Part shown: in pieces, positions 30,615-40,671 of the stretch
How the letters are laid out: each line of letters opens with the position of its first letter
Numbering within the stretch: position 1 is the first letter of the stretch
Origin: Corynebacterium faecale
GTDB lineage: Bacteria > Actinomycetota > Actinomycetes > Mycobacteriales > Mycobacteriaceae
Length of the DNA: 64,000 nt
Direction of reading: 5' to 3'
Assembly (NCBI RefSeq): GCF_030408735.1
Contig: NZ_CP047204.1
Span: 434,001 to 498,000 of the forward strand
Translations under genes and position numbers: made by a program
The notes under the pieces: model-generated
The model's database searches: none
Told to the model about the DNA's origin: nothing
What the model saw: only the letters and a program-made list of their open reading frames with translations

Positions 30615-31267
30615 CCAATCTGACGCTGGACGTCCAGACTGCTGAAGGTACCACCAACGGCACTGTCGACCTCCCTGCAGAGATTTTCGACCGTGAGGTC
30701 TCCGTCGCTCTGCTGCACCAGGTTGTCAACGCACAGCTTGCAGCAGCTCGACAGGGCACCCACTCCACCAAGACCCGCGCTGAAGTACGTGGCGGTGGCC
30801 GCAAGCCATTCCGCCAGAAGGGTACCGGCCGCGCCCGTCAGGGTTCGATCCGTGCACCTCACTTCACCGGTGGTGGCATCTCCCACGGCCCCAAGCCACG
30901 CGACTACTCGCAGCGCACCCCCAAGAAGATGATCAAGGCCGCCCTCTTCGGCGCCCTGTCCGATCGCGCACGTACCGATCGTATCCACGTCATCTCCGAA
31001 CTGGTGCCTGGCCAGACCCCCTCGACCAAGGCTGCAAAGTCCTTCATCGAGCGTCTGACCGGACGCAAGTCCGTCCTGCTGGTTCTCACCCGTGAGGACA
31101 TCAACGCACAGAAGAGTGCCAACAACCTGCCCGGCGTCCACATCCTGGCCGCTGATCAGCTGAACACCTACGACGTCCTTAACTCCGACGACGTTGTGTT
31201 CTCCGTTGAGGCTCTCCACACCTTCATCAACCGCACTTCCGGTGCGGCACAGGAGGAGCAGAACTAA
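30611..31267 (+). CDS. rplD: 50S ribosomal protein L4
   Basis: L4 lines the exit tunnel and represses the S10 operon in some bacteria. The 218-aa product has the tunnel loop [20 protein letters not shown] (about 57-76), followed by [13 protein letters not shown]. It overlaps rplC (ATGA) and rplW by one base. Confidence 0.97.
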   Translation: MTNLTLDVQTAEGTTNGTVDLPAEIFDREVSVALLHQVVNAQLAAARQGTHSTKTRAEVRGGGRKPFRQKGTGRARQGSIRAPHFTGGGISHGPKPRDYSQRTPKKMIKAALFGALSDRARTDRIHVISELVPGQTPSTKAAKSFIERLTGRKSVLLVLTREDINAQKSANNLPGVHILAADQLNTYDVLNSDDVVFSVEALHTFINRTSGAAQEEQN

Positions 31268-31572
31268 TGGCTACTATCGCCAACCCACGCGACATCATCC
31301 TCGCACCGGTCGTTTCTGAGAAGTCTTATGGCCTCATGGAGCAGAACGTGTACACGTTCTTCGTTTCCCGTGACGCCAACAAGACCCAGATCAAGATTGC
31401 TGTCGAAGAGATCTTCGGCGTCAAGGTTGCTTCCGTGAACACCGTTAACCGTGAGGGTAAGCGCAAGCGCTCCCGCTCCGGCTTCGGTGTCCGCAAGGCC
31501 ACCAAGCGCGCCTACGTCACTCTTCGTGAGGGCAGCGACTCCATCGACATCTTCAACGGCTCCGTCGCTTAA
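31267..31572 (+). CDS. rplW: 50S ribosomal protein L23
   Basis: L23 sits at the tunnel exit and docks trigger factor and SRP. The 101-aa product contains [20 protein letters not shown] and the RNA-binding loop [20 protein letters not shown]. One base of overlap with rplD makes coupling likely. Confidence 0.96.
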   Translation: MATIANPRDIILAPVVSEKSYGLMEQNVYTFFVSRDANKTQIKIAVEEIFGVKVASVNTVNREGKRKRSRSGFGVRKATKRAYVTLREGSDSIDIFNGSVA

Positions 31573-31596
31573 GACGTCGATAGAAAAGGACACACT

Positions 31597-32439
31597 ATGG
31601 CTATTCGTAAGTACAAGCCGACAACCCCGGGTCGCCGCGCAAGCTCCGTTTCCATGTTCTCGGAGATCACCCGTTCGACCCCTGAGAAGTCTCTTCTGCG
31701 CCCGCTGTCCAAGACTGGCGGCCGCAACGCTCACGGTCACATCACCACCCGTCACCGCGGTGGTGGACACAAGCGTCGTTACCGCGTCATCGACTTCCGT
31801 CGTAATGACAAGGACGGCGTGCTGGCCAAGGTCGCTCACATCGAGTACGACCCGAACCGTACCGCCAACATTGCACTGCTTCACTACTTCGATGGCGAGA
31901 AGCGTTACATCCTCGCTCCGAAGGGCCTGACCCAGGGTTCTGTTGTTGAGTCCGGTGCCAACGCAGACATCAAGGTTGGCAACAACCTGCCACTGCGCAA
32001 CATCCCAACCGGTACCACCATCCACAACGTGGAGCTGAAGCCGGGTGCAGGTGCCAAGCTGGCCCGTTCCGCTGGTTCATCCATCCAGCTGCTCGGTAAG
32101 GAAGGCTCCTACGCAGTTCTGCGTATGCCGTCCACCGAGATCCGTCGCGTCGACATCCGCTGCCGCGCAACCATCGGTGAGGTCGGCAACGCCGACCAGA
32201 TCAACATCCGTTGGGGCAAGGCCGGTCGTATGCGCTGGAAGGGCTGGCGCCCATCCGTCCGAGGTGTCGTTATGAACCCGGTCGACCACCCACACGGTGG
32301 TGGTGAGGGTAAGACCTCCGGTGGTCGTCACCCTGTGTCCCCTTGGGGACAGAAGGAAGGCCGCACCCGCAGCCCTAAGCGTTACAGCGATGACATGATT
32401 GTCCGTCGCCGTCGCGCTAACAAGAACAAGAAGCGCTAA
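31597..32439 (+). CDS. rplB: 50S ribosomal protein L2
   Basis: L2 is essential for subunit association and peptidyl transfer. The 280-aa product has [20 protein letters not shown] and the C-terminal [20 protein letters not shown], which holds the conserved His important for activity. Confidence 0.98.
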   Translation: MAIRKYKPTTPGRRASSVSMFSEITRSTPEKSLLRPLSKTGGRNAHGHITTRHRGGGHKRRYRVIDFRRNDKDGVLAKVAHIEYDPNRTANIALLHYFDGEKRYILAPKGLTQGSVVESGANADIKVGNNLPLRNIPTGTTIHNVELKPGAGAKLARSAGSSIQLLGKEGSYAVLRMPSTEIRRVDIRCRATIGEVGNADQINIRWGKAGRMRWKGWRPSVRGVVMNPVDHPHGGGEGKTSGGRHPVSPWGQKEGRTRSPKRYSDDMIVRRRRANKNKKR

Positions 32440-32455
32440 GAGGAGGTAACGAAGA

Positions 32456-32734
32456 ATGCCACGCAGCCTTAAGAAGGGCCCGTTCGTCGATGAGCACCTC
32501 CTCAACAAGGTCGATGCTCAGAACGAAAAGGGTACCAAGCAGGTTATCAAGACCTGGTCCCGCCGTTCCACCATTCTCCCCGATTTCATCGGTCACACCT
32601 TTGCTGTCCACGATGGACGCAAGCACGTGCCGGTTTTCATCGATGATGCAATGGTCGGCCACAAGCTGGGCGAGTTCGCCCCAACCAAGACCTTCAAGGG
32701 TCACATCAAGGACGATAAGAAGGGACGCCGATAA
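32456..32734 (+). CDS. rpsS: 30S ribosomal protein S19
   Basis: S19 is a 30S head protein. The 92-aa product starts [15 protein letters not shown], with [19 protein letters not shown] and the C-terminal [21 protein letters not shown] precedes the ATG. Confidence 0.97.
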   Translation: MPRSLKKGPFVDEHLLNKVDAQNEKGTKQVIKTWSRRSTILPDFIGHTFAVHDGRKHVPVFIDDAMVGHKLGEFAPTKTFKGHIKDDKKGRR

Positions 32735-32737
32735 GCG

Positions 32738-33100
32738 ATGAGTGACAACATCACTTCCGCACGCGCGACTGCTCGCTTCGTCCGGGTCAGCCCGATGAAG
32801 GCACGTCGTGTCATCGATCTCGTCCGCGGCAAGACCGTGGTCGAGGCAATGTCCATCCTGAAGTACGCTCCTCAGGCCGCATCCGAGCCTGTAGCCAAGG
32901 TTGTTGCATCTGCAGCTGCCAACGCTGAGAACAACTTCGGCCTGGATCCACGCACCCTGGTCATCTCTGAGGCTTATGCCGATGAGGGCCCGACCATGCG
33001 TCGTTTCCAGCCACGTGCTCAGGGTCGTGCATTCCAGATCCGTAAGCGCAGCAGCCACATCACCGTGGTTGTTGAAAGCCAGAAGGAAGGAGCCAACTAG
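32738..33100 (+). CDS. rplV: 50S ribosomal protein L22
   Basis: L22 extends a hairpin into the exit tunnel, the macrolide-resistance region. The 120-aa product has [20 protein letters not shown] and the C-terminal [17 protein letters not shown]. It shares one base with the rpsC start. Confidence 0.97.
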   Translation: MSDNITSARATARFVRVSPMKARRVIDLVRGKTVVEAMSILKYAPQAASEPVAKVVASAAANAENNFGLDPRTLVISEAYADEGPTMRRFQPRAQGRAFQIRKRSSHITVVVESQKEGAN

Positions 33101-33846
33101 TGGGCCAGAAGATTCATCCACACGGCCTCCGATTGGGCATCACTTCCGACTGGAAGTCCCATTGGTACGCCGACCAGTCCTACGCTGACTACGTCGCTGA
33201 GGACATCAAGATCCGCGATTTTCTGTCAAAGGGCCTCGACCGCGCCGGCATCGCCGACGTTGTCATCGAGCGCACCCGTGACCGCGTTCGCGTTGACATC
33301 CACACCGCTCGCCCAGGCATCGTCATTGGCCGCCGTGGTGCTGAGGCAGACCGCATCCGTCGTGAGCTGGAGAAGCTCACCAAGAAGCAGGTTGCCCTCA
33401 ACATCCTCGAGGTCAAGAACATCGACGCCAACGCTCAGCTGGTGGCTCAGTCCATCGCCGAGCAGCTGACCAACCGCGTGGCATTCCGCCGTGCAATGCG
33501 CAAGGCTATCCAGTCCGCAATGCGCCAGCCACAGGTCAAGGGCATCAAGGTTGTGTGCTCCGGTCGTCTCGGCGGTGCCGAGATGTCCCGCACCGAGCGC
33601 TACCACGAGGGTCGCGTTCCACTGCACACCCTCCGCGCTGAGATCGATTACGGCACCTACGAGGCCCACACCACCTTCGGACGCATCGGCGTCAAGGTGT
33701 GGATCTACAAGGGTGACGTCGTTGGTGGACGTCGCGAGAGCGAGATCAATGCACCCGCAGAGCGCCGTGGTCGCGGCGACCGCAACGCACGTCCGCGTCG
33801 CGGTGGCCAGCGCCGTCAGCGTGCTGAGCAGAAGCAGGAGGGCTAA
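33100..33846 (+). CDS. rpsC: 30S ribosomal protein S3
   Basis: S3 is at the mRNA entry site. The 248-aa product starts GTG ([18 protein letters not shown]), has the KH domain motif [20 protein letters not shown] (about 68-87), and ends in an Arg/Gly-rich tail (about 212-248) typical of actinobacteria. Confidence 0.97.
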   Translation: MGQKIHPHGLRLGITSDWKSHWYADQSYADYVAEDIKIRDFLSKGLDRAGIADVVIERTRDRVRVDIHTARPGIVIGRRGAEADRIRRELEKLTKKQVALNILEVKNIDANAQLVAQSIAEQLTNRVAFRRAMRKAIQSAMRQPQVKGIKVVCSGRLGGAEMSRTERYHEGRVPLHTLRAEIDYGTYEAHTTFGRIGVKVWIYKGDVVGGRRESEINAPAERRGRGDRNARPRRGGQRRQRAEQKQEG

Positions 33847-33848
33847 AC

Positions 33849-34265
33849 ATGCTTATTCCTAAGCGCGTTAAGTACCGTCGCCAGCACCGCCCAACCCGTA
33901 GCGGTATCTCCAAGGGCGGCAACCGCGTCACCTTCGGTGAGTACGGCATCCAGGCTCTCGAGCCTGCCTACATCACCAACCGTCAGATCGAATCTGCACG
34001 TATCGCCATCAACCGCCACGTCAAGCGTGGTGGCAAGGTTTGGATCAACATCTTCCCTGACCGTCCTTTGACCCAGAAGCCACTCGGCGTTCGTATGGGT
34101 TCCGGTAAGGGTCCAGTGGAGAAGTGGGTCGCAAACGTCAAGCCGGGCCGCATTCTCTTCGAGATGTCCTACCCGGATGAAGCAACTGCTCTCGAGGCCC
34201 TGCGCCGCGCTGGCCAGAAGCTTCCTTGCAAGGTCCGTATCGTCAAGAGGGAGGATCAGCTCTAA
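33849..34265 (+). CDS. rplP: 50S ribosomal protein L16
   Basis: L16 organises the A-site tRNA elbow. The 138-aa product starts [15 protein letters not shown], with [20 protein letters not shown] and [19 protein letters not shown]. It overlaps the rpmC start by one base. Confidence 0.97.
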   Translation: MLIPKRVKYRRQHRPTRSGISKGGNRVTFGEYGIQALEPAYITNRQIESARIAINRHVKRGGKVWINIFPDRPLTQKPLGVRMGSGKGPVEKWVANVKPGRILFEMSYPDEATALEALRRAGQKLPCKVRIVKREDQL

Positions 34266-34495
34266 TGGCTATCGGTACCCCAGCACATGAGTTCCGTGAA
34301 CTCAACGAGGAAGAACTGGTCACCCGCCTCAATGAGGCTAAGGAAGAACTGTTCAACCTCCGCTTCCAGCTCGCCACCGGCCAGCTGACCAACAACCGCC
34401 GCCTTCGCACGGTCAAGCGCGACATCGCCCGCATTTACACCGTTATTCGCGAGCGTGAGCTGGGCTTGTCCGTCGTTCCGGGAGCTGAGGCTTAA
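34265..34495 (+). CDS. rpmC: 50S ribosomal protein L29
   Basis: L29 is a small helical protein at the tunnel exit. The 76-aa product has [20 protein letters not shown], then [21 protein letters not shown] use ATG 34265, which overlaps the rplP stop; the earlier frame lies inside rplP. Confidence 0.96.
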   Translation: MAIGTPAHEFRELNEEELVTRLNEAKEELFNLRFQLATGQLTNNRRLRTVKRDIARIYTVIRERELGLSVVPGAEA

Positions 34496-34497
34496 TT

Positions 34498-34776
34498 ATG
34501 AGTGAGGCAAACGTGAGCAATAAGGAAAAGGGCGCACGCAAGGTTCGCACCGGCTACGTGGTTTCTGACAAGATGCAGAAGACCATCGTCGTCGAGCTCG
34601 AGGACCGTAAGCAGCACGCCCTCTACGGCAAGATCCTTCGCACCAACAAGAAGGTCAAGGCCCACGATGAGGACAACGCCGCCAACACCGGCGACCTGGT
34701 CCGCATCGAGGAGACCCGTCCTCTGTCGAAGGACAAGAACTACCGCCTCGTCGAGATCATCGAGAAGGCCAAGTAG
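34498..34776 (+). CDS. rpsQ: 30S ribosomal protein S17
   Basis: S17 is a primary 16S rRNA binder. The 92-aa product has [20 protein letters not shown] and [20 protein letters not shown]. It ends the S10 operon here; a strong terminator follows, so rplN is a new unit. Confidence 0.97.
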   Translation: MSEANVSNKEKGARKVRTGYVVSDKMQKTIVVELEDRKQHALYGKILRTNKKVKAHDEDNAANTGDLVRIEETRPLSKDKNYRLVEIIEKAK

Positions 34777-34818
34777 TCTCTGACAACTGATCCCCTCACC
34801 GGGAACTGTTGTAATGCA

Positions 34819-34849
34819 ACGCCCCCAGTCCATAACGGACTGGGGGCGT
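34819..34849 (+). terminator. terminator after rpsQ
   Basis: ACGCCCCCAGTCC (34819-34831) pairs perfectly with GGACTGGGGGCGT (34837-34849), with a 5-nt loop. T content behind the stem is low. It may also serve the convergent lipoprotein gene. Confidence 0.8.
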
Positions 34850-34864
34850 TCCGCATCCCTTAAG

Positions 34865-35548
34865 CTATTTCAGATTGAGTCTGACGTGGCCATCGATGTC
34901 CTCCGGCAGGGAACCTTCACCGGTGAGACCACCATCTGTGTACACGAAGTTAAAGGTGTGGTGCTCGGTGACCCCTTCGGCGGTGGATCGTCCCGCATGG
35001 CCGTAGAGCACCTCAATCTGATGATCAGAGATCCTGGTGACATCCTCCACCAGCTTCATCTGGAACGGTGCTGGTGAGTCGATCATGTCCCCGTTATGGA
35101 AGAGCACCACGGCATCGGCGATCGCTGCCCCGATCCCGGCGGACTGCTGAGCATCACCATTCGACCCGTTCAGAACCAGGTAACTGAGTTCAGCACAGGA
35201 GTTGTACCCGTTCTCCCCGATCTGGAAGTGGTAGAAGACATCGGATGTGGGGATGATGCCACCCGGACCTGCGGTGCCCAGCAACCCGGTGGGGACTACG
35301 CCCTGTTCCACAAACGGTGCGAAATCCGACGCCATGGGATTTGTCGTGCACTGCTGCGGGGGAGTGTCCACGGACGTCTCATCGGGAAGGTTCCCGTCAC
35401 TGGTGGCATCCGGTGATGCCGCGGCACCCGGCACGTTGATCGGGGTTTCGGTGTCGGTGTCCACGGTTTGAGTCTCCACACAGGCGCTCAGGATGAACAC
35501 CGTGGACAGGGTCACCGCGAGGAGACCGACACGATTGCTCTCATGCAT
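34865..35548 (-). CDS. lipoprotein, LppP/LprE-like
   Basis: A 227-aa secreted lipoprotein. The signal peptide ends in lipobox LSAC (Cys about residue 23), and a Thr/Pro/Asp-rich linker (about 24-66) follows. The C-terminal domain (about 70-227) has CAELSYLVLNGSNGDAQQSA, then DAVVLFHNGDMID, and ends DGHVRLNLK. This pattern (a Cys near S/LxYxxL, then VLFHxG) resembles the LppP/LprE family of actinobacteria, whose role is uncertain. The ATG has AAGGAGG 8 nt upstream. It is a single gene, convergent to the S10 operon. Confidence 0.82.
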   Translation of the reverse strand: MHESNRVGLLAVTLSTVFILSACVETQTVDTDTETPINVPGAAASPDATSDGNLPDETSVDTPPQQCTTNPMASDFAPFVEQGVVPTGLLGTAGPGGIIPTSDVFYHFQIGENGYNSCAELSYLVLNGSNGDAQQSAGIGAAIADAVVLFHNGDMIDSPAPFQMKLVEDVTRISDHQIEVLYGHAGRSTAEGVTEHHTFNFVYTDGGLTGEGSLPEDIDGHVRLNLK

Positions 35549-35982
35549 GGGGGATGCCTCCTTGACTGGGAATCACCGGGTTGATGAAACCCAATCGTAG
35601 ACGCATGTGCACGGACTGCGCACCACTTCAGCGGACGCCGTCGACCACCAGATCTTCGCAGCTCAGATGCCCAGGTAGTTATCTCCGCTGCGCAGCACAT
35701 AACGGCGGTATCAGATCGCATCCCAGAGCCGTCGCCGATGCCCGGCGCTATTTGTTTTAGCACACCCAGATGTGGTTTAATATTCAGGTTGTCTGCGTAG
35801 GTCGGGAACCATGGTGCTTTTCCGAGTCATGCTCCCGAGACCCCTCGACGCTGCGCTGATCTTTGATCAGTCACCGTGTTCGTTGCCTTCACTTTGAAGC
35901 GTGGGCAGGCACAGGTAGTACAAAGACCACGTGTGTTTGGGACGGAAATCCAGCACACATAATCCAGGTCAGGAGACCAGTA
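35549..35982 (+). other. intergenic region with the presumed rplN promoter
   Basis: 434 nt between the divergent lipoprotein gene and rplN. TAATAT (35778-35783) is a good -10 candidate, but the nearest -35-like hexamer TTGTTT (35752) is 20 nt away. The rplN frame stays open back to 35863 without ribosomal protein similarity. No other gene is seen. Confidence 0.4.
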
Positions 35983-36351
35983 GTGATTCAGCAGGAATCG
36001 CGTCTGAAGATCGCCGACAACACTGGTGCACGTGAAGTTCTGTGCATCCGCGTTCTCGGTGGATCCACCCGACGTTTTGCTGGCATTGGTGACGTTATCG
36101 TCGCCACTGTCAAGGAAGCAACCCCCGGCGGCAACGTGAAGTCTGGCGAGATCGTCAAGGCTGTCATCGTTCGCACGAAGAAGGAAACCCGTCGCGCAGA
36201 CGGTTCTTACATCTCCTTCGATGAGAACGCAGCTGTCATCCTCAAGGGCGACAATGAGCCACGCGGTACCCGCATCTTCGGCCCAGTCGCACGTGAGCTT
36301 CGTGAGAAGAAGTTCATGAAGATCGTTTCTCTCGCACCGGAGGTGATTTAA
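35983..36351 (+). CDS. rplN: 50S ribosomal protein L14
   Basis: L14 is an interface protein. The 122-aa product starts GTG 35983 ([18 protein letters not shown]), contains [17 protein letters not shown], and ends in [20 protein letters not shown]. It is first of the short rplN-rplX-rplE block. Confidence 0.97.
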   Translation: MIQQESRLKIADNTGAREVLCIRVLGGSTRRFAGIGDVIVATVKEATPGGNVKSGEIVKAVIVRTKKETRRADGSYISFDENAAVILKGDNEPRGTRIFGPVARELREKKFMKIVSLAPEVI

Positions 36352-36353
36352 GA

Positions 36354-36668
36354 ATGAAGGTCCATAAGGGCGATATGGTTCTGGTCATCTCTGGACCAGA
36401 CAAGGGCGCTAAGGGCAAGGTCATCGCGGCTTTCCCTAGCTCCGAAAAGGTCCTCGTTGAGGGCGTTAACCGCATCAAGAAGCACGTTGCCAACTCCGCA
36501 CCAGAGCGTGGTGCTGAGTCCGGCGGAATCGTGACCCAGGAAGCACCGATCCATGTCTCTAACGTCATGGTCATCGATGCTGAAGGAAACCCAACCCGCG
36601 TTGGTTTCCGCGTGGACGAGAACGGTAAGAAGATCCGTATCTCTCGTCGCAACGGGAAGGACATCTAA
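36354..36668 (+). CDS. rplX: 50S ribosomal protein L24
   Basis: L24 is an assembly initiator with a KOW domain. The 104-aa product has [20 protein letters not shown] and [18 protein letters not shown]. It overlaps rplE by one base. Confidence 0.96.
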   Translation: MKVHKGDMVLVISGPDKGAKGKVIAAFPSSEKVLVEGVNRIKKHVANSAPERGAESGGIVTQEAPIHVSNVMVIDAEGNPTRVGFRVDENGKKIRISRRNGKDI

Positions 36669-37240
36669 TGGCTGAGAACTACACCCCACGTCTCAAGACC
36701 CGTTACCAGGACGAGATCCGCACCAATCTGCACAAGGAGTTCGAGTTCTCGAACGTCATGCAGATCCCTGGTGTCACCAAGATCGTCGTGAACATGGGCG
36801 TCGGCGACGCTGCCCGTGACTCCAAGATGATCAACGGCGCACTCGAGGACCTCACCGCAATCACCGGTCAGAAGCCACAGCTTCGCCGTGCGAAGAAGTC
36901 CATCGCTAACTTCAAGCTCCGTGAAGGCATGCCGATCGGCGCGAAGGTCACCCTCCGCGGCGACCGCATGTGGGAGTTCCTGGATCGTCTGCTGACCGTG
37001 GCCCTGCCACGTATCCGCGACTTCCGTGGACTCTCCGACCAGCAGTTCGACGGCCACGGTAACTACACCTTCGGCCTCACCGAGCAGACCATGTTCTACG
37101 AAATCGACGTCGACAAGATCGACCGTCCTCGTGGTATGGACATCACCGTTGTCACCTCCGCTGTGACCGACGATGAGGGTCGCTCCCTGCTGCGCGAGCT
37201 CGGCTTCCCATTCAAGGGTGAAGACGGCAAGATGCAGTAA
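36668..37240 (+). CDS. rplE: 50S ribosomal protein L5
   Basis: L5 binds 5S rRNA and P-site tRNA. The 190-aa product has [20 protein letters not shown], and [20 protein letters not shown]. In most bacteria rpsN and rpsH follow, but here a terminator and about 15.6 kb of other genes intervene. Confidence 0.97.
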   Translation: MAENYTPRLKTRYQDEIRTNLHKEFEFSNVMQIPGVTKIVVNMGVGDAARDSKMINGALEDLTAITGQKPQLRRAKKSIANFKLREGMPIGAKVTLRGDRMWEFLDRLLTVALPRIRDFRGLSDQQFDGHGNYTFGLTEQTMFYEIDVDKIDRPRGMDITVVTSAVTDDEGRSLLRELGFPFKGEDGKMQ

Positions 37241-37263
37241 TCAGCTTTTCTAAGCTGAAAATG

Positions 37264-37296
37264 AACACCTGTCCCTTCGGGGGTGGGTGTTTTTTC
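37264..37296 (+). terminator. intrinsic terminator after rplE
   Basis: AACACC (37264-37269) pairs with GGTGTT (37286-37291), extended by an inner TCCC/GGGG stem; six T follow. Confidence 0.85.
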
Positions 37297-37429
37297 ATGC
37301 CCTGCCGCGGACGGGAGCCCCACCGGGGGGTGCGGGAGGGCAGGGGTGGGTGGGGCGTCGATAAGCGCATTTGTGTTGATGTTTTGTGGCTAAAATTATG
37401 GGTCGACCAATCTTTAAGGGGAACTCTTT

Positions 37430-38401
37430 ATGCTGCTGCGACGTGTCGGTGTGTTCATGGCCATTGTTCTCGGCTTGTCCGTGTTCGCGGGGCCTGCTTC
37501 CGCGCAGGTGTCCTCGGAGACTGAGGTGCTGCGTGCCGTGACATCGTCGCAGGGCACCCCGGATATCCACGCGCCGGACGGTGGTGCGAAGGTCGTGGTT
37601 TTCGGTGATTCCCATGCCTCCGGGACCAACGCCCCGTTCCGCACCGATGAACGCGGGTGCCTTCACGGCACGGATTCCTGGCCTGCCCAGCTGCAGGCCA
37701 ACCTTGGCCTGGCGCGCGGTGAGCTTATCGACGTCTCCTGCAACGGCGCCTCAATCAACTCCGGCGGATTGCATTTCTCCGATGAGGTCCGTGAAGCAGA
37801 AGCACGTGGCGCGATCGGCGCACGCACTGAACAGATCATCATCCAGTTCGGCAAGAACGACCACTGGGGCCAGTCCAGCGTCAGCCTGAGGAATTCAGTG
37901 ATCAACTGTCTGACGGATCTGGTCAACGGTTGTGGTGATCGTGCCATCGCTGCCGGGACGATGCAGGATCCTGGCGCGGTGACTGCGCAACATTATGCCC
38001 AGCGCATGGAACCGGTGATTGACTATCTCCGCTACTTTGCCCCCAATGCAGACATCACTCTCCTGGGGTATCAGGAGTTCCTGCCACAATCAGGAAGCGA
38101 GGTCTGTGTGAGGTTTGGCGGTATTGATATCCGCAAACCTGATGCGAGTGCGCTTGTTTCCTATATGGATCGTCTGGAAAGCGCCATCGCTGGTGCAGCG
38201 GAGATCCTCGAGGTTCAGCATGTGGATCTGCGTGCCGCCACCACCGGTCGGAGCAGCTGTTCCGGTGATCCTCTGGCCAATGGTGTGCTGGATCTGCGCG
38301 CGAACCTGATCGGGATGCCATGGCATCCTTCGGTACGCGGTGATGCGGTGACGGCGGGTCTGCTCACCAATCAGGTTGGCGACAGCCTTGATGCTCCGTA
38401 G
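37430..38401 (+). CDS. secreted SGNH/GDSL-type hydrolase
   Basis: A 323-aa exported esterase or lipase-like protein. The signal peptide (about 1-25) ends in GPASA-Q. Block I has the nucleophile Ser 61 in VVVFGDSHASG. Block II/III features are SCNGASINSG and FGKNDHW. The C-terminal His (about 299) sits in GMPWHPS. A Cys-rich core suggests disulfides. The substrate is unknown; cell-envelope esters are typical for such enzymes in this group. The ATG has AAGGGG upstream. It is a single gene behind the rplE terminator, with a CGTCGATAAGC motif about 65 nt upstream. Confidence 0.87.
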   Translation: MLLRRVGVFMAIVLGLSVFAGPASAQVSSETEVLRAVTSSQGTPDIHAPDGGAKVVVFGDSHASGTNAPFRTDERGCLHGTDSWPAQLQANLGLARGELIDVSCNGASINSGGLHFSDEVREAEARGAIGARTEQIIIQFGKNDHWGQSSVSLRNSVINCLTDLVNGCGDRAIAAGTMQDPGAVTAQHYAQRMEPVIDYLRYFAPNADITLLGYQEFLPQSGSEVCVRFGGIDIRKPDASALVSYMDRLESAIAGAAEILEVQHVDLRAATTGRSSCSGDPLANGVLDLRANLIGMPWHPSVRGDAVTAGLLTNQVGDSLDAP

Positions 38402-38404
38402 GTG

Positions 38405-39247
38405 TTAGAACTCCTCATACACCGCCGGGTCCTGGTCTTTGATCCGACCATCAGCTCTGCCCAGGGCGGTGATGGCTGAGAGCTCATCCTCCGTCAGGGT
38501 GATGTTGACCGCCTCCAGGTTGGATTTCTGGCGCTCAGGATTGGTGGAACGGGGGATGGGCACGATACCGCGTGCATGGTGCCATGCCAGAGCCACCTCG
38601 CCACCGCCGACCCCATAACGCTGGCCGATCTCAGTGAGCAGGGGTTCCCGGACAAGCCCACGGCCATTGCTCAGAGGACTCCAGGCTTCCGTGACGATGC
38701 CACGGGCATCATGCCATTCCACCTGTTCCACCTGCGGGAAGTAGGGGTGCAATTCGATCTGATTGACGGCTGGCAGCTCGCCGGTCTCAGCCTCGAGACG
38801 CGCGATGTGTTCTGGCAGGAAGTTGGACACTCCGATGTGCTTGACGACACCACGGTTGCGGGCGTCGATAAGCGCCTGCCAGGCCTCCACGTAGAGATCC
38901 TTGCTGGGGTTGGGCCAGTGGATGAGCAGAAGATCAATGTGATCCAGACCCAGGCGGTAGAGGCTCTCCTCGATGCGGGGGCCGGCCAGATCATACTGGT
39001 GGAAACGCCCCGGTAGCTTGCTGGTGACGATGAGTTCATCGCGTGGCACCCCGGATTTACGGATCGTGACACCGACCGCGCCTTCATTTTCATAGTTGTA
39101 GGCGGTGTCAATCAGCCGGTAACCGGTCTGGATGGCAGAGGTCATGGCCTGGACACCCGCAGCACCATCAAGGTGGACGGTGCCGAAACCAATCGGTGGC
39201 AGGGAAATCAGTGGTTCAGTCTTGGAGGAATCCATTGGAGAAGTCAT
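38405..39247 (-). CDS. aldo/keto reductase
   Basis: A 280-aa NADPH-dependent oxidoreductase of the AKR5-like group (2,5-diketo-gluconate reductase type). It has PPIGFGTVHLDG, then the catalytic residues in RLIDTAYNYENEGAVG (Asp, Tyr), Lys in VTSKLPG and His in LLLIHWPNP. The coenzyme motif is PIPRSTNPERQKSN near the C terminus. The physiological substrate is unknown. I start at ATG 39247: TACCCT lies 7 nt upstream (leaderless type), and the nine extra upstream codons lack support. It is convergent to the SGNH hydrolase gene, 3 nt apart. Confidence 0.92.
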   Translation of the reverse strand: MTSPMDSSKTEPLISLPPIGFGTVHLDGAAGVQAMTSAIQTGYRLIDTAYNYENEGAVGVTIRKSGVPRDELIVTSKLPGRFHQYDLAGPRIEESLYRLGLDHIDLLLIHWPNPSKDLYVEAWQALIDARNRGVVKHIGVSNFLPEHIARLEAETGELPAVNQIELHPYFPQVEQVEWHDARGIVTEAWSPLSNGRGLVREPLLTEIGQRYGVGGGEVALAWHHARGIVPIPRSTNPERQKSNLEAVNITLTEDELSAITALGRADGRIKDQDPAVYEEF

Positions 39248-39353
39248 GCCCGCCAGGGTAGCGAATGATGCCATTGAATGGTCTGTCCGCGCAGGGCATC
39301 GTTGTTAAGGTGAATGACAAGAACTCCTGCTGCAGCTGAAATTTAAGGACCTC

Positions 39354-39710
39354 ATGGACACGAGCACCCAGAAGACATCATGGCAGATGATCTGCGCATT
39401 CCTCGGGCCACTTCTTCTTTGGAGTGGCATTGCGACTTTCCGGGGTATCGCAAAAACAGGGGACACATTGGCACTGGGGGACTGGTTAGTGTGTGCTCCT
39501 GTGACGTTCCTCGGTGCAGGACTGCTGTACTTCACCGCCCAGGAACTGTCCTATCCAGACTGGGCACGGTTCGCTCTTCCCGCAGTGGCGATGGTGGCTG
39601 CAGCAGTGGTGATGTGGACACAGTGGACATCATTTCTGATGCTGCTGGCATTCATGGTGCCACTACTGGTGATGTTCTATATGCTGTTCAAATCTCAGCA
39701 GCATGGCTAA
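39354..39710 (+). CDS. small membrane protein, unknown
   Basis: A 118-aa protein with probably four membrane helices (about 12-28, 43-60, 70-88, 90-110) and short loops. No family is recognised. TTTAAGGAC lies just before the ATG. It faces the minus-strand fdh operon and ends 20 nt from it. Confidence 0.7.
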   Translation: MDTSTQKTSWQMICAFLGPLLLWSGIATFRGIAKTGDTLALGDWLVCAPVTFLGAGLLYFTAQELSYPDWARFALPAVAMVAAAVVMWTQWTSFLMLLAFMVPLLVMFYMLFKSQQHG

Positions 39711-39730
39711 ACCGGTGGGACAGCTTCTCC

Positions 39731-40198
39731 CTAGACCTCGGTGAGAAACTGGATATTGGGCCTGTCGGAAAAAGCATCGAAGTAGCAGGCTGAGCGAAGG
39801 CCACCGAGGATCTGTCCACGGTTTTCCTTTTTGATATCAGTAGCAAACCCGACCCGGTAATCAAAATAAAAGAACCATTCTTCCAGGGCATGCCAGAGGC
39901 AGTCCTGGATATGTTTCTCATTGAGTTCATTCCACTTTTCGGGGAATTTGAGCGTCATCCCCGGGTAGTGGAAACTCCCTGGTTCATGGGCCAGGAGCTC
40001 ATCTACCAGGGCATCGACATCCACGAAGAGCATCACCACGTAGTCAGCGTGGTCATCGTGGAAGCTGAAGTCGGGGAAGAACCACCGACCAGGGGAGAAC
40101 TTCATCACCTGCCCCGGCACGTAGTCATGATGCTCTGCAGCGGAGATAAACCACTGCGGGAAGATACGGATCAGTTCATCTCTGGCTGGTGTGTTCAT
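39731..40198 (-). CDS. unknown protein, copy A of a tandem pair
   Basis: A 155-aa soluble protein with no recognised domain. It is rich in aromatic and acidic residues: IFPQWFISAAEHHDYVPG, WFFPDFSFHDDHADYVVMLF, ALEEWFFYFDY. It is a paralogue of the next upstream gene (40198-40671). Its start overlaps that gene's stop (ATGA), so it is the last gene of the fdh operon. Residues 1-75 are almost identical to the paralogue, while the rest differs strongly. A link to formate dehydrogenase is inferred only from the operon. Confidence 0.72.
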   Translation of the reverse strand: MNTPARDELIRIFPQWFISAAEHHDYVPGQVMKFSPGRWFFPDFSFHDDHADYVVMLFVDVDALVDELLAHEPGSFHYPGMTLKFPEKWNELNEKHIQDCLWHALEEWFFYFDYRVGFATDIKKENRGQILGGLRSACYFDAFSDRPNIQFLTEV

Positions 40199-40671
40199 CA
40201 GATTTCTCCGGCGAACTGGACATTGGGATTCTCAGGATTGCTAAAAGTGTCGAAGTAGCATGCTGTGCGGAGATCACCTGGGACCTGGCCACGCTTGAAC
40301 TTTTGAATGTCAGTATTAAATCCGACCTGGCTGCTGAAATAGTAGAACCAGTGATCCAAGGCCCACCAAAGACAGTCCTGGATGTGTTTTTCCTTCATCT
40401 CAGACCACCTGGAGGGAAGCTTGAGGTTAATTCCATAGAAGTGGAAACTCCCTGGTTCATGGGCCAGGAGCTCATCCACCAGAGCATCGACATCCACGAA
40501 GAGCATCACCACGTAGTCAGTGTGGTCATCGTGGAAGCTGAAGTCGGGGAAGAACCACCGACCAGGGGAGAACTTCATCACCTGTCCCGGCACGTAGTCA
40601 TGATGCTCTGCAGCAGAGATAAACCACTGCGGGAAGATACGGATCAGTTCATCTCTGGCTGCAGTGGTCAC
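40198..40671 (-). CDS. unknown protein, copy B of a tandem pair
   Basis: A 157-aa paralogue of the 39731-40198 product, starting GTG (MTTAARDELIRIFPQWF). No membrane helix or signal peptide is visible. Its start codon shares one base with the fdhD stop, and its stop overlaps the next start, so translation is coupled along the operon. The first 221 nt of the coding region are about 98% identical to copy A; downstream identity falls to roughly 65%. Function unknown. Confidence 0.72.
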   Translation of the reverse strand: MTTAARDELIRIFPQWFISAAEHHDYVPGQVMKFSPGRWFFPDFSFHDDHTDYVVMLFVDVDALVDELLAHEPGSFHFYGINLKLPSRWSEMKEKHIQDCLWWALDHWFYYFSSQVGFNTDIQKFKRGQVPGDLRTACYFDTFSNPENPNVQFAGEI

